Shown here: positions 17,115-25,461 of the stretch, in pieces | Position numbering within the stretch: the first letter of the stretch is position 1 | Layout of the letters: each line of letters begins with the position of its first letter | From: Dehalococcoidia bacterium | GTDB taxonomy: Bacteria > Chloroflexota > Dehalococcoidia > Lucifugimonadales > UBA1123 | Assembly (NCBI GenBank): GCA_009838465.1 | Contig: VXRN01000024.1 | Coordinates: 31,245-95,244 of the forward strand | Reading direction: 5' to 3' | Length of the DNA stretch: 64,000 nucleotides | Notes under the pieces: generated by a model | Seen by the model: the letters and a program-made list of their open reading frames with translations, nothing else | Told to the model about the DNA's origin: nothing | The model's database searches: none | Program-made: the position numbers and the translations under genes

Positions 17115-18245
17115 ATGTCCACACAGACATCGGACAGCAAGGGATTGCACCTGCCGGATCTGGTGATAAAGGGGTTTCGGGGGATCGAGGACCTTACGGT
17201 CTCGCGTCTGGGGCGAGTGAACCTGATTTCGGGGAGGAATGGCGTGGGGAAAACCTCGCTTCTTGATGCTGTCAGAATCTACGCTGCACGAGGCCAGTAC
17301 AGAGTCCTTTCAGAAATACTTAGAACTCGGGAGGAATTTAGCAGAGCAATCGACGACGACGACGATGAAACTCTTGCACCTGATCTGGAATCTTTGTTTC
17401 ACGGAAGGGGGATTGCATCAGATAAACACATATCGATAGGCCCCCTAAACGAGCGGCTACAACTCAGCATTAGGGTCGGTCTCTTGAGTCAAGAAGGATT
17501 TGTTCAACAGGACATGTTCACGCAGGAAAGTCTCTTTGAAGAGGACCTGCGAGCCCTTCTGATCGAATTTCAGCACAGAACTAGCGAAGTCCCGATCAGT
17601 CGTCACTTAAGCATTAGAGATTTAAGGCTTCTCACTCGAGAAGAAAACGAACTTTCGACTGGGACTCTATGTGAATCTATAGGCCCAAGCATACTAGATA
17701 ATGCAAACATTGCTCGGTTCTGGGATCGAGTGGCACTTACTGACGACGAAGTTAGGGCAGTTCAAGCATTGAATCTGATGTTCAGCGACATGGTTGAACG
17801 CGTTGCTATAGTAGGCGACGACAGACTACGTCGTCCTCTTTTCGGTGGACGCAGGGTGGTTGTGAGACTCAAGAACGAAGAGAGTCCAGTTCCCCTAAAG
17901 AGCCTCGGCGATGGGGCAGTGCGTCTGTTTGGTGTCGCATTGGCGCTGGCAAACAGTAGGAATGGATTCCTGTTGATTGACGAGGTAGAGAACGGGCTGC
18001 ACTACTCCCTGCAATTCGACTTCTGGAAGATGGTCATGAAAGCGGCGCACGAGAACAATGTACAGGTATTTGCGACGACGCACAGCTGGGATTGTGTAAG
18101 AGGGTTTGCATGGGCCGCGTCTGAGACGGAAGAGGTGGAGGGCGCACTCATAAGACTTTTCAATAAGGGTGGCAAGGTCAAGGCGGTAGAGTATTCTGAG
18201 AGGGATCTCAAAATTGCCGCGGAACAAGGTATCGAGCTTCGTTAG
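17115..18245 (+). CDS. OLD-like AAA ATPase (AAA_15/AAA_21 type), possible defence protein
   Basis: A 376-residue SMC-like ABC ATPase. It opens with a strand-FRGIEDL motif typical of RecF/OLD proteins, has Walker A GRNGVGKT at 40-47, a signature-like LKSLGDGAVRLFGVALAL, Walker B LLIDEVENGLHY with Asp289-Glu290, and the ATTHSWD switch. The middle (70-250) is a variable helical insert. The next gene, three bases on, is TOPRIM-like, recalling split OLD nucleases and ATPase-plus-TOPRIM/DUF4435 defence pairs such as PARIS; that link is inference. After the first 150 bases the gene is more AT-rich than its neighbours, suggesting transfer. GGAG lies seven bases before the ATG. Confidence 0.8.
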   Translation: MSTQTSDSKGLHLPDLVIKGFRGIEDLTVSRLGRVNLISGRNGVGKTSLLDAVRIYAARGQYRVLSEILRTREEFSRAIDDDDDETLAPDLESLFHGRGIASDKHISIGPLNERLQLSIRVGLLSQEGFVQQDMFTQESLFEEDLRALLIEFQHRTSEVPISRHLSIRDLRLLTREENELSTGTLCESIGPSILDNANIARFWDRVALTDDEVRAVQALNLMFSDMVERVAIVGDDRLRRPLFGGRRVVVRLKNEESPVPLKSLGDGAVRLFGVALALANSRNGFLLIDEVENGLHYSLQFDFWKMVMKAAHENNVQVFATTHSWDCVRGFAWAASETEEVEGALIRLFNKGGKVKAVEYSERDLKIAAEQGIELR

Positions 18246-18248
18246 ACC

Positions 18249-18878
18249 TTGAACCATTATCCTTCAGACACATCCAACCGCGTCCTCTTGGTGGAGGGCG
18301 ATGATGACCTTCATGTAATTTCGCATATTCGCTACCGCAGCGAGCCCGCGCCTGAATTTCAAATAATAGACAAGGAAGGTGTGTCTCAATTGCTCGACTC
18401 TATTTGGCTGGAGGTCAGACAGCCAGGTCGTCAGGTGGTCGGGATTGTCGTTGATGCGGATATAAATTTGCGAGCGCGATGGAATGCCGTTCGGGATCGT
18501 CTTGTAGATGAGGGTTTCAATCCACCAACGCAACCTGATCCAGAGGGGACCATCATCCCTGAGACGGAAGACCTGCCTCGCGTGGGAATTTGGCTGATGC
18601 CGGATAACCAGTCAACGGGCGAACTTGAGGACTTCGTAGCTCGGATGATACACGGCGATGATCCTGTGTGGCCGTTGGCCGAGGTTTACATCGAAGGGAT
18701 TCCGTTGGCCGACAGGAAGTTCGCGGAGAATAAGACTCAGCGCGCGAAGGTCCATGCCTGGCTGGCCGCAAGGGAAGACCCCAGGCAGATGGGACAGGCT
18801 ATTCGGGCGAGGGACTTGGAAGTTGATGGCGAACTCTGTGATAAGTTCGTTTCGTGGTTAAGAAGGTTATTTGGGTAG
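18249..18878 (+). CDS. TOPRIM-like protein (DUF3226-type) paired with the ATPase
   Basis: A 209-residue protein starting at TTG 18249, three bases after the ATPase stop. It has the TOPRIM acidic pattern: Glu16 in LLVEGDDD and Asp69/Asp71 in GIVVDADIN, with an additional GELEDF acidic motif near 120. The layout matches DUF3226 proteins, which are found next to AAA ATPases. TOPRIM domains bind divalent metal and cut or join nucleic acids; OLD-family nucleases fuse this domain to the ATPase, here it is separate. A role in phage defence or DNA repair is inferred from the pairing only. Confidence 0.7.
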   Translation: MNHYPSDTSNRVLLVEGDDDLHVISHIRYRSEPAPEFQIIDKEGVSQLLDSIWLEVRQPGRQVVGIVVDADINLRARWNAVRDRLVDEGFNPPTQPDPEGTIIPETEDLPRVGIWLMPDNQSTGELEDFVARMIHGDDPVWPLAEVYIEGIPLADRKFAENKTQRAKVHAWLAAREDPRQMGQAIRARDLEVDGELCDKFVSWLRRLFG

Positions 18879-18906
18879 AGATCCCAATTCAAGAAAGGAC
18901 TGATCA

Positions 18907-20007
18907 ATGAAGATAACAAACGTAAAAGTGGAAATGTTCAACTGGAAGTCGGAGCCGTGGATGACGGGGGTTGGGACGACGTTCGGGGATACGCGGCAGC
19001 TTGGGATCGTTACGGTGGAGACGGATGAGGGGGTCAGCGGCAACGCTTTCCTGGGGTCGTCGCGGATGGGGGCGAATCACTTCGCGCCAGGGCTGATCGA
19101 GTTCATCAAGCCTATCGTCATGGGACGGAATCCGCAGGACATCGGCGCTATCTGGTGGGATATGTGGAAGATGAACAGGTCGGTCTCGACATATGTGATC
19201 GGGGCGATTGACATCTGCCTGTGGGACATCAACGGGAAGATCGCGGGGCAGCCGATTCACAGGCTTCTGGGGACGTGCAAGGACTCGGCGCCGGTGTACT
19301 CCAGCACGGCTTTCCACGAGACGAAGGAGGAGTACGCGGAGGAGGCTATCCGGTTCAAGGAGATGGGATGGCCGGCGCATAAGATTCACCCGCATGGGAA
19401 TCCAATGTACGACATCGAGATATGCCAGGCGGTGCGCGAGGCGGTCGGAGACGATATGAAGCTGATGCTGGACTCGATGTGGGCGTACCAGTACGAGGAC
19501 GCGATGCGAGTGGGCAGGGCCATCGAGGAGCTGAATTACTACTGGTACGAGGACCCGCTGGTGGAAGAGGACATCTACAACTATGTGAAACTGCACCAGA
19601 AGCTGGACATCCCGATCATGTCCACGGAGTACGCTCCGGGCCGGTACTACGGAATGACGTCGTGGATCACGCAGTACGCGACGGACATCCTGCGCGGCGA
19701 CGTTGCGGTGACGGGCGGGATAACCCCGATGGTCCGCCTATGCCACCTGGCGGAGGGATTCAACATGAAGTGCGAAATTCACCACGGAGGCAACTCCCTG
19801 AACAACGTAGCGAACCTGCATATCACGATGGCTGTGCCGAACTGCGAGTTCTTCGAGTTCTTCCCATGCACCGGGGACAATATGTACGGGCTGGTGAATG
19901 ACATTGACATGACAGGCGGAGTCGTACACGCACCAACGGAACCGGGCCTGGGCTACGAGATAGACTGGGAACTTGTGAAGCGGGAGTACACTGGGACGGC
20001 GGAATAG
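18907..20007 (+). CDS. Enolase superfamily (mandelate racemase/muconate-lactonizing type) protein
   Basis: A 366-residue protein from ATG 18907 with AAAGGA upstream. It has the N-terminal capping domain and the barrel metal ligands in order: Asp in MLDSMW, Glu in YEDPL and Glu in STEYAP, then GDVAVTGGITP and EIHHGG. The usual KxK base motif reads K-I-H, so the second lysine is replaced by histidine. Members remove a proton alpha to a carboxylate, mostly dehydrating sugar acids. It sits between a defence-like pair and phage head genes without an obvious functional link. Confidence 0.85.
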   Translation: MKITNVKVEMFNWKSEPWMTGVGTTFGDTRQLGIVTVETDEGVSGNAFLGSSRMGANHFAPGLIEFIKPIVMGRNPQDIGAIWWDMWKMNRSVSTYVIGAIDICLWDINGKIAGQPIHRLLGTCKDSAPVYSSTAFHETKEEYAEEAIRFKEMGWPAHKIHPHGNPMYDIEICQAVREAVGDDMKLMLDSMWAYQYEDAMRVGRAIEELNYYWYEDPLVEEDIYNYVKLHQKLDIPIMSTEYAPGRYYGMTSWITQYATDILRGDVAVTGGITPMVRLCHLAEGFNMKCEIHHGGNSLNNVANLHITMAVPNCEFFEFFPCTGDNMYGLVNDIDMTGGVVHAPTEPGLGYEIDWELVKREYTGTAE

Positions 20008-20020
20008 CAGAGAATCATCC

Positions 20021-20049
20021 TTGACAAACGCACAATCGTTCGTGCTAAT
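20021..20049 (+). promoter_or_regulatory. Sigma70-type promoter for a candidate small RNA
   Basis: A perfect TTGACA (20021-20026), a 17-base spacer and GCTAAT (20044-20049; TAATAT overlaps at 20046-20051). It lies 14 bases after the enolase-superfamily stop and points to the structured stretch that follows. Confidence 0.55.
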
Positions 20050-20055
20050 ATAGAA

Positions 20056-20193
20056 TATAGTTAGTTGCCCAATATGAAATAGGGCAGAAGCGGCGGGATA
20101 GCCGCGACAATCGAATAGAGACGGAGTAACCGTCCCACACAGGTCTGTAAACGGCCCTCTCTGGCGAGTGATTCGCCTTTGAGGGCCGTTTTG
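20056..20193 (+). ncRNA. Candidate structured small RNA
   Basis: Between a good promoter and a terminator lie three consecutive perfect hairpins with no protein-like frame: TGCCC/GGGCA (20066-20070 with 20082-20086), GCGGC/GCCGC (20090-20094 with 20101-20105) and GACGG/CCGTC (20120-20124 with 20130-20134). They are followed by the terminator stem. The predicted transcript is about 135-140 bases. I do not recognise it as a known riboswitch or RNA family. It ends about 145 bases before the prohead protease, so it could be a free RNA or an attenuator for that gene. Confidence 0.5.
20150..20192 (+). terminator. Rho-independent terminator of the candidate small RNA
   Basis: AACGGCCCTC (20150-20159) pairs fully with GAGGGCCGTT (20181-20190), followed by TT. 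An inner GGCGA/TCGCC hairpin sits in the loop (20163-20177). The U-run is short, but the 10-base GC-rich stem is strong. Confidence 0.65.
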
Positions 20194-20229
20194 CGTTGGT
20201 GAGGAAGTAAGGGATGTGCCCCACTCCCC

Positions 20230-20258
20230 CCTGGATTCCCACTTTCGTGGGAATGACG
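20230..20258. repeat. Dispersed palindromic repeat, TTCCCGCTTTCGCGGGAATGAC family
   Basis: Reads CTGGATTCCCACTTTCGTGG followed by GAATGACGA. The arms ATTCCCAC and GTGGGAAT are perfectly complementary. It lies between the small-RNA terminator and the prohead protease. Confidence 0.65.
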
Positions 20259-20338
20259 AGGAACACTTAGGTTTTTCTCACGCCGATAAATGTACAAGGG
20301 AGGATGACGGGAAGCTATAGGAAAGAGGAGGAGGAATT

Positions 20339-21013
20339 ATGACTGATGACGGAATGTATAGCGGCGTGGCCTTCAGGTCGGCGGCGGCGATTGGGGACAG
20401 CAAGGCGGTTGGCGGGGATGTCTATTCGGTGACGATCTTCGCAAACGAGCTTTCCAGGGACGGCATGAGCGTTGACCTGGACGGGATGGACTTCTCGAAT
20501 TATGAGAAGAACCCGGTTGTGCTCTATGCGCACGACCACGTGGGTAGGACGTACTCTGGCGGTCTTCCGATAGGCCGCACTCTGAGATTGGCCCGCACCA
20601 GCGCCGGTCAGATCAGGGCGGAGTTCGAGTTCCTGGCCGGAGACGCATTCGCAGAGCGGGTGCGGAACGCCTGGGAGCGGGGCTTCCTGCGCGGCGCTTC
20701 CATCGGCTGGCGTCCTGTGGAGACGCGGCCCTCCGGTCGCGGAGCCAGGGCGATGCGATCGGAGCTGCTGGAGTGGTCAATCGTGGCCGTTCCGGCGGAC
20801 CCGGACGCGCTGCGGGACGTGTATCTGCGGGTGGTGAGGGCGATGCTGAGTCCGCCGCCGGACGAATCGGAGCGGAGTGAGAAGGTGATCTTCGACCACA
20901 GGGAGGAGTTGCCCTCACACCAGCTCTCTCGCATCGAAGAGGATGAGGGGGAGTTAGACCTGGACGAGACGCGGAGGCTATTGACGGACTTCAGGGAGGG
21001 GGTGGCTGTCTGA
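20339..21013 (+). CDS. HK97-family prohead protease
   Basis: A 224-residue protein with a strong GAGGAGGAATT leader before ATG 20339. The fold markers of this assemblin-like serine protease are present: VVLYAHDH with the catalytic His, FLRGASIGWRP with the catalytic Ser, and ELLEWSIVAVPADPDA. It would cleave the scaffold (delta) part of the capsid protein during head maturation. The acidic C-terminal tail (from about 175) is not part of the catalytic core. It precedes the capsid gene, the usual order. Confidence 0.9.
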   Translation: MTDDGMYSGVAFRSAAAIGDSKAVGGDVYSVTIFANELSRDGMSVDLDGMDFSNYEKNPVVLYAHDHVGRTYSGGLPIGRTLRLARTSAGQIRAEFEFLAGDAFAERVRNAWERGFLRGASIGWRPVETRPSGRGARAMRSELLEWSIVAVPADPDALRDVYLRVVRAMLSPPPDESERSEKVIFDHREELPSHQLSRIEEDEGELDLDETRRLLTDFREGVAV

Positions 21014-21080
21014 ACTGTGATTTGTGGGATTAGGGTGATGGACAGGATATGCCTGTGCAAATTCAGTAGGTAGTGGGAAT

Positions 21081-21119
21081 CACCCTCACCCTAACCCTCT
21101 CCCATCAAGGGAGAGGGGA
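21081..21119. repeat. Dispersed CCCTCACCC...CTCTCCC intergenic repeat
   Basis: Reads CACCCTCACCCTAACCCTCT followed by CCCATCAAGGGAGAGGGGA. Its right half (CTCTCCC...GGGAGAG) is palindromic. Relatives are at 22822-22848, 23758-23904, 52694-52825, 56518-56578, 61057-61100 and 61122-61150. Confidence 0.65.
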
Positions 21120-21183
21120 TTTTCACTCTACATGAAATGAATGAGACGGAAGTAAGTGGATAACCAAGTAAGGAGAAAGAGAA

Positions 21184-22713
21184 TTGACGAACGCGATTGA
21201 GGAGATAAGGGCGATCAACAAGAGCATCGGTGAGATCGGGAGCTTCGTGAAGGAGCGCACCGACGATCTGAGCGGCGACGTGAGTCTGCTGAAGGAGGAG
21301 AACGAGCGGCTGAAGCTGGATGTGGGGCGTCTCCAGGAGCGGATGCGCGAGCGGCGGCGGGCGGAGGTCACCCGCGTGGACGGGATGGAGCGCGGTATCC
21401 GGGTGAGAGATGGCAGGTTCGCGGGATACAGTCCGTTGGACGTGGGGATAATGCGCGTGGTGGCGCAGAACCACCGCGACGACCCGGACGCGCCCCACGC
21501 TCGTGTGTGGGCGGAGCAGCTCAGGGAGGCAACGCGCTCGCTGAAAAGCGGCATCGGCGCGGACGACGTGGACCGCCACTTCCAGGGCATGGAGAGGCTT
21601 CTGAGGAATGCGTATGTGCGTGAGTCGCTTCCGGGGACGCTGGCGCGGGACCCGGAGATGCAGTACAGGCAGGCGGTCCAGCCTATGCTGACGCACCTGC
21701 GCGACCTGGCGGTGCGGGCCGCACTGGACTCGACGACGGCGAAAGCGGGCGACGAGCTCGTGCCAACGCTGGAGCGGGCGGAGTTTTGGATGGACGTGAA
21801 CTTGCAGACCCTGGTCGGCGGACTGATTCCGGTATTCCCAATGCCGAGCCAGCCGTTCGACATACCGACGCAGTTGGGGGACGTGAACTTCTTCCCGGGC
21901 GCGGAGAACGCGGCGGCGAAGTCGTCCGCCCCCGAGACGGGGAAGGTGTCGCTGTCTGCGCACGAACTGGTAGCGCAGGTGCCGTTCAGTTTCTCGCTGG
22001 AAGAGGACAACGTGCTGCCGTCGCTGCTGGGCGCTATCCGGACGAGTCTCGTGCGGAACACCGCAGAGGTGCTGGACGACATCGTTCTGAACGCGGATGC
22101 CACGCAGACGAACAACATCAACGCGGACGGAGCGAGCATCAGGAAGGACACGGCGGGGAAGGCGCACTGGCTCGTGGGCTACGACGGGCTCATACACCTG
22201 CCGCTGGTGGAACACACCGATATGGCGAACAACCACAATGCCGAGGTCTCGGACGATATGTTCAACGAGATCAGGGCGATGATGGGGCGTTACGGCGTTC
22301 GCCCGTCGGAACTGGCCTGGGTCATGGACGTGAACACGTTCATACGGGCGCAGTCGGTGGACGCTTTCAGGACGATGGACAAGCTGGGACCGAACGCGAC
22401 GCTGCTGAGCGGAATGCTGGGCGCGGTGGAGGGAATCCCGGTCATCGTGTCAGAGCACATGAAGTTGGCCGACGAGGACGGCAAGGTTACGAACGCGGGC
22501 AACACGACGGAAACCGGGCGTCTGCTGCTGGTGAATCGGACGCAGTGGGCGCAGGGCTTCAGGCGGAACCTGCGGGTGGACGTGGACCGCGACACGCAGA
22601 AGCGTCAGACGGTGGTGACCGTGAGCTTCAGGCACGCTCTGACGGAGCGGAGCGGGAATCGCGAAACCGCGACGCACACGGCGCTCCAGTACAACATCAA
22701 GGGGGTGGCATAG
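21184..22713 (+). CDS. HK97-type major capsid protein
   Basis: A 509-residue protein starting at TTG 21184 with GGAGAAAGAGAA upstream. Residues 1-60 form a coiled coil (IEEIRAINKSIGEIG, LLKEENERLKLDVGRLQERM), which is the scaffolding delta-domain. The capsid fold follows from about 180: AGDELVPTLERAEFW, LSAHELVAQVPFSFSLEED, NRTQWAQGFRRNLRVDVDRD. The length is above the usual 380-400 owing to a linker at 60-170. The protease, portal and capsid genes are all intact, so a shell could assemble. Confidence 0.9.
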   Translation: MTNAIEEIRAINKSIGEIGSFVKERTDDLSGDVSLLKEENERLKLDVGRLQERMRERRRAEVTRVDGMERGIRVRDGRFAGYSPLDVGIMRVVAQNHRDDPDAPHARVWAEQLREATRSLKSGIGADDVDRHFQGMERLLRNAYVRESLPGTLARDPEMQYRQAVQPMLTHLRDLAVRAALDSTTAKAGDELVPTLERAEFWMDVNLQTLVGGLIPVFPMPSQPFDIPTQLGDVNFFPGAENAAAKSSAPETGKVSLSAHELVAQVPFSFSLEEDNVLPSLLGAIRTSLVRNTAEVLDDIVLNADATQTNNINADGASIRKDTAGKAHWLVGYDGLIHLPLVEHTDMANNHNAEVSDDMFNEIRAMMGRYGVRPSELAWVMDVNTFIRAQSVDAFRTMDKLGPNATLLSGMLGAVEGIPVIVSEHMKLADEDGKVTNAGNTTETGRLLLVNRTQWAQGFRRNLRVDVDRDTQKRQTVVTVSFRHALTERSGNRETATHTALQYNIKGVA

Positions 22714-22760
22714 GTAGTTTTCAGTTATCAGTAGTCAGTCATCAGTTTTGTAGCTGACAG

Positions 22761-22850
22761 TGGATTGCCGGGCGGCGAGCCCTTCGGGGTTCCCGCTTTC
22801 GCTGGAATGACTGAATTGTAGTTCACCCTCACCCTGAGGGAGAGGGGATT
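22761..22850. repeat. Two adjacent dispersed intergenic repeats
   Basis: A palindromic TTCCCGCTTTCG-type unit (22761-22812) is followed directly by a CACCCTCACCCTGAGGGAGA unit (22822-22848). Both families recur in other intergenic gaps of this window. They fill the space between capsid and connector genes. Confidence 0.6.
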
Positions 22851-22913
22851 TCAACATACAAATGACGAGTGGGCGGGGCTAGTTCCCGCCCTTAATCATT
22901 CGAGGAGGAATGA

Positions 22914-23732
22914 ATGAACGCTTATGTAACACTGGATTTGATGAAAAGCGGGGCCGTGCTGAATATCACGGGGTCGGAACACGATGAGCGCCTGCTCATG
23001 CTGCTGGAGAGCGTCTCGCGGCAGGTGGACGCCTACTGCAACAGGCACTTCTTCACGCTTCGGAGAGCGATTGCGCTGGACGGCGACGGCTCGACCGGAC
23101 TGAGAATCCCCGACCTGGTATCGGTGGATGCGGGAGGTCTGGCGACGGACGAGGACGGCGACAGGATCTTCGAGGACGTCTGGGATGAGTCGGACTACCT
23201 TCTGCATCCCGCGAACGCGGACCCGACGGGCGGGCACGACCTGTCGTCGCCGTACACCGGAATCGTAGTGGACACGGAGTCGGGCGACAGAAGCGCGTTC
23301 GCGGCGGGGATGCTCAGGGTGAGTATCGCGGGTGAGTGGGGATACTGGCTCAGGATAAGACAGGCGTTCGAGAGTGTGGCCGCGTCGCTCGATGCGGAGT
23401 CGGGCGACATGGATGTCAGCGGTGGGGAGGACATCGGAGTCGGACACACGCTGCTGGTCGGCTCGGAGCAGATATACGTCCACGGCAGAGACGAGAACCA
23501 GCTCGCGGTGCTGCGCGGGGTGAACGGCAGCAAGGCGGCGGCTCACACGGCAGGCGCGAAGGTCGGCATATACCAATACCCGGGGCCGGTGAGCGAGGCG
23601 GTCATCATACAGGCTTCGCGGCTGTGGAAGCGCAGGGACTCGGCGTCTGCGGACGCGACCGGATTCGTGGGCGGTCTGGACCCTGACGCAGTGGAACTGC
23701 TCGCGCCGTACCGGAAGATAGTGGCTATTTAG
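22914..23732 (+). CDS. Phage head-tail connector-like protein (gp6 type)
   Basis: A 272-residue protein with GAGGAGGAATGA before ATG 22914. The N-terminus (YVTLDLMKSGAVLNITG; DERLLMLLESVSRQVDAYCNRHF) matches gp6-like connectors, and the C-terminus (AVIIQASRLWKRRDSAS; ELLAPYRKIVAI) matches the family's final helix. A middle insert of about 120 residues is unusual. Connectors stack below the portal to join head and tail. The position after the capsid gene supports this. Confidence 0.8.
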   Translation: MNAYVTLDLMKSGAVLNITGSEHDERLLMLLESVSRQVDAYCNRHFFTLRRAIALDGDGSTGLRIPDLVSVDAGGLATDEDGDRIFEDVWDESDYLLHPANADPTGGHDLSSPYTGIVVDTESGDRSAFAAGMLRVSIAGEWGYWLRIRQAFESVAASLDAESGDMDVSGGEDIGVGHTLLVGSEQIYVHGRDENQLAVLRGVNGSKAAAHTAGAKVGIYQYPGPVSEAVIIQASRLWKRRDSASADATGFVGGLDPDAVELLAPYRKIVAI

Positions 23733-23757
23733 TCGGAACTCTGAGGGGTGGGTGTTT

Positions 23758-23904
23758 ACCCTCACCCCAACCCTCTCCCTGAGGGAGCTGATAGGGGTAG
23801 GCATTGAACTTGGATTAGCGGAGTCACCCCCATCCTAACCTTCCCCCGTCAAGGGGGAAGGGACTTTTGCCTACCCTTGTGAACCCTGAGGGAGAGGGAG
23901 TTTG
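23758..23904. repeat. Cluster of CTCTCCC/GGGAGAG intergenic repeats
   Basis: Three units stand in a row: ACCCTCACCCCAACCCTCTC with its GAGGGAG mate (23758-23789), a divergent CATCCTAACCTTCCCCCGTC/AAGGGGGAAGGG unit (23830-23867), and CCTGAGGGAGAGGGAG (23884-23899). The last is an inverted relative of the units at 52694 and 61057 (shared GTAGGCAAA and TCACAAGGGT in reverse). No gene is seen. Confidence 0.55.
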
Positions 23905-23980
23905 TTGATTGGAAGTCGTGGCTGACTGCAACACATTTGCCTACGCTTTTCAGCCATGCAGAGAGGGAGGACATGAGGAT

Positions 23981-25393
23981 ATGAGGAACGAGATATTCGG
24001 CATGAAGCAAGGGATCAAGACAAGGCTGGAGAGCATTCCGGGCCTGCGGGTGATTACATACGAGCCGGAGGACTGGAGCGACTTCCCGGTGGCGGTCATC
24101 AGGACGGACGGCAGGAACGGGTCGCTCTTCGAGGCCGACTTCGTGGTCACGGTCATGGCCGGCGGATCGAATAGACGCGAGTCATACGACACGCTCGACT
24201 CGCACATCGCCACGAGCGGCGAGATGAGCATCGAGGCAGCTATCGACGACGACGTAACACTGGGCGGCGCTGCGGACAGAGCGTACCTGGTGGGCGTGGA
24301 TAACATCCGAATAGTGAGGATGGGCGCCCGACCGTACGTGGGCGCGGATTTCAGGATCCGCGTGGAGAGTCGGACGAAAGCGGAGGCCACGCCGCCGAAG
24401 GAGGAGAGGTCGGACACGCTATCCAATGAGCGGGACGGGACGAACCGAAACTACTTCGACATAACCGACATCCCGGGCGCTCATGGCGCAATGGCGCAGA
24501 CCAAGATAAACGATCCGTCCGGCACGTGGTCGGGCGCGCGGAGGATGTGGATAGCCAAGAGGTCGGGAGAAGGACGCGACGACAACCTGTTCTTCCAGGC
24601 GGAGAGCGGATCCATGGTACGGGGCAGCACGATATTCGAGGAAGGTGCGGCGATATGGTCGGGCAGAGCGCAGGCGTCGCCGGAGGCGAGCGGCGGGGAG
24701 TGCGCGCGGATGGAGTGGTCGAAGGCCGGAGCGTACACGACCCGCACGGAGTTCACGCTGTGCGGATACGTCCGCATCGGGATAGTGGCGTCTGCACTGC
24801 CGCGCGGACGATTCAGGGTCTTGGCGAGGGCGCGAACAGACACAGACAACGCCGCGCTGAAAACCGGGCACATGGGATTCGCGCTGGGTTGGTCTTCCGG
24901 GAATACATCGAAGACCCCGGACGAGAGCGAGGCCGTCTTTCCGGAAACCGCGTCGGAATTCAGGACGCTCGACCTGGGCGAACTGGCGCTGCCGCCGACC
25001 GCCATGCCTGATGGCTACGCCGCGCCGGAGTTCAACCTGGACATCCACGGGATATTCAGCGGCGGTGGAGCCGGGAATGACGCCGGCGCTCACCACTTCA
25101 GGTGGTCGGTGGACTGCGTAACGCTCCTGCCGATTGACGAAAGCGAGGTAATCCTGAACGGGGTCGGCCCATCGGAGCGGATTCTGCTCGACACGCTGAG
25201 CAGGGCGGGACACGGAGTATATACGCTGGACGAGTCGGACGTGGTTCTCGGTCCGGCTGACTACGAGGGCGCGCCGTTCAGGGTAGGGCCGGAGGACACG
25301 CGCATATATGTGGCGCGTGACGATGTTTCCGACCCGTCCGGCGTGAAATTCGGAGTCGAGACGTCATTGACACCCCTCACGGCAGGATTCTAA
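23981..25393 (+). CDS. Probable head-tail joining/tail protein fusion
   Basis: A 470-residue protein from ATG 23981 with GAGG upstream; the open frame extends to 23909. Residues 1-130 (KQGIKTRLESIPGLRVITYE; a VTVMAGGSNRRESYDTLD strand; VGADFRIRVE) resemble the tail-completion or joining proteins that follow connectors in HK97-like phages. Residues 170-470 look like beta-rich, secreted or virion-surface modules (FFQAESGSMVRGSTIFEEG; RFRVLARARTDTD), perhaps carbohydrate binding. This second assignment is by composition only. If right, two phage functions are fused. The capsid-portal genes upstream give the context. Confidence 0.5.
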   Translation: MRNEIFGMKQGIKTRLESIPGLRVITYEPEDWSDFPVAVIRTDGRNGSLFEADFVVTVMAGGSNRRESYDTLDSHIATSGEMSIEAAIDDDVTLGGAADRAYLVGVDNIRIVRMGARPYVGADFRIRVESRTKAEATPPKEERSDTLSNERDGTNRNYFDITDIPGAHGAMAQTKINDPSGTWSGARRMWIAKRSGEGRDDNLFFQAESGSMVRGSTIFEEGAAIWSGRAQASPEASGGECARMEWSKAGAYTTRTEFTLCGYVRIGIVASALPRGRFRVLARARTDTDNAALKTGHMGFALGWSSGNTSKTPDESEAVFPETASEFRTLDLGELALPPTAMPDGYAAPEFNLDIHGIFSGGGAGNDAGAHHFRWSVDCVTLLPIDESEVILNGVGPSERILLDTLSRAGHGVYTLDESDVVLGPADYEGAPFRVGPEDTRIYVARDDVSDPSGVKFGVETSLTPLTAGF

Positions 25394-25461
25394 GGAGAGG
25401 AGCGGATAAGACGACAATGAGACAACTACCAAGCAGGTTCGAACAGAGGAGGCACATGGAA

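Noticed and set aside
20061..20297. Two short minus-strand frames
   Set aside because: They cover the dispersed palindrome and the candidate RNA; sequences such as RHSHESGNPG are typical translations of this repeat family.
21091..22236. Long minus-strand frames of 340-380 codons opposite the capsid gene
   Set aside because: Arginine/histidine-rich shadow of a high-GC gene; the capsid frame carries the recognisable motifs.
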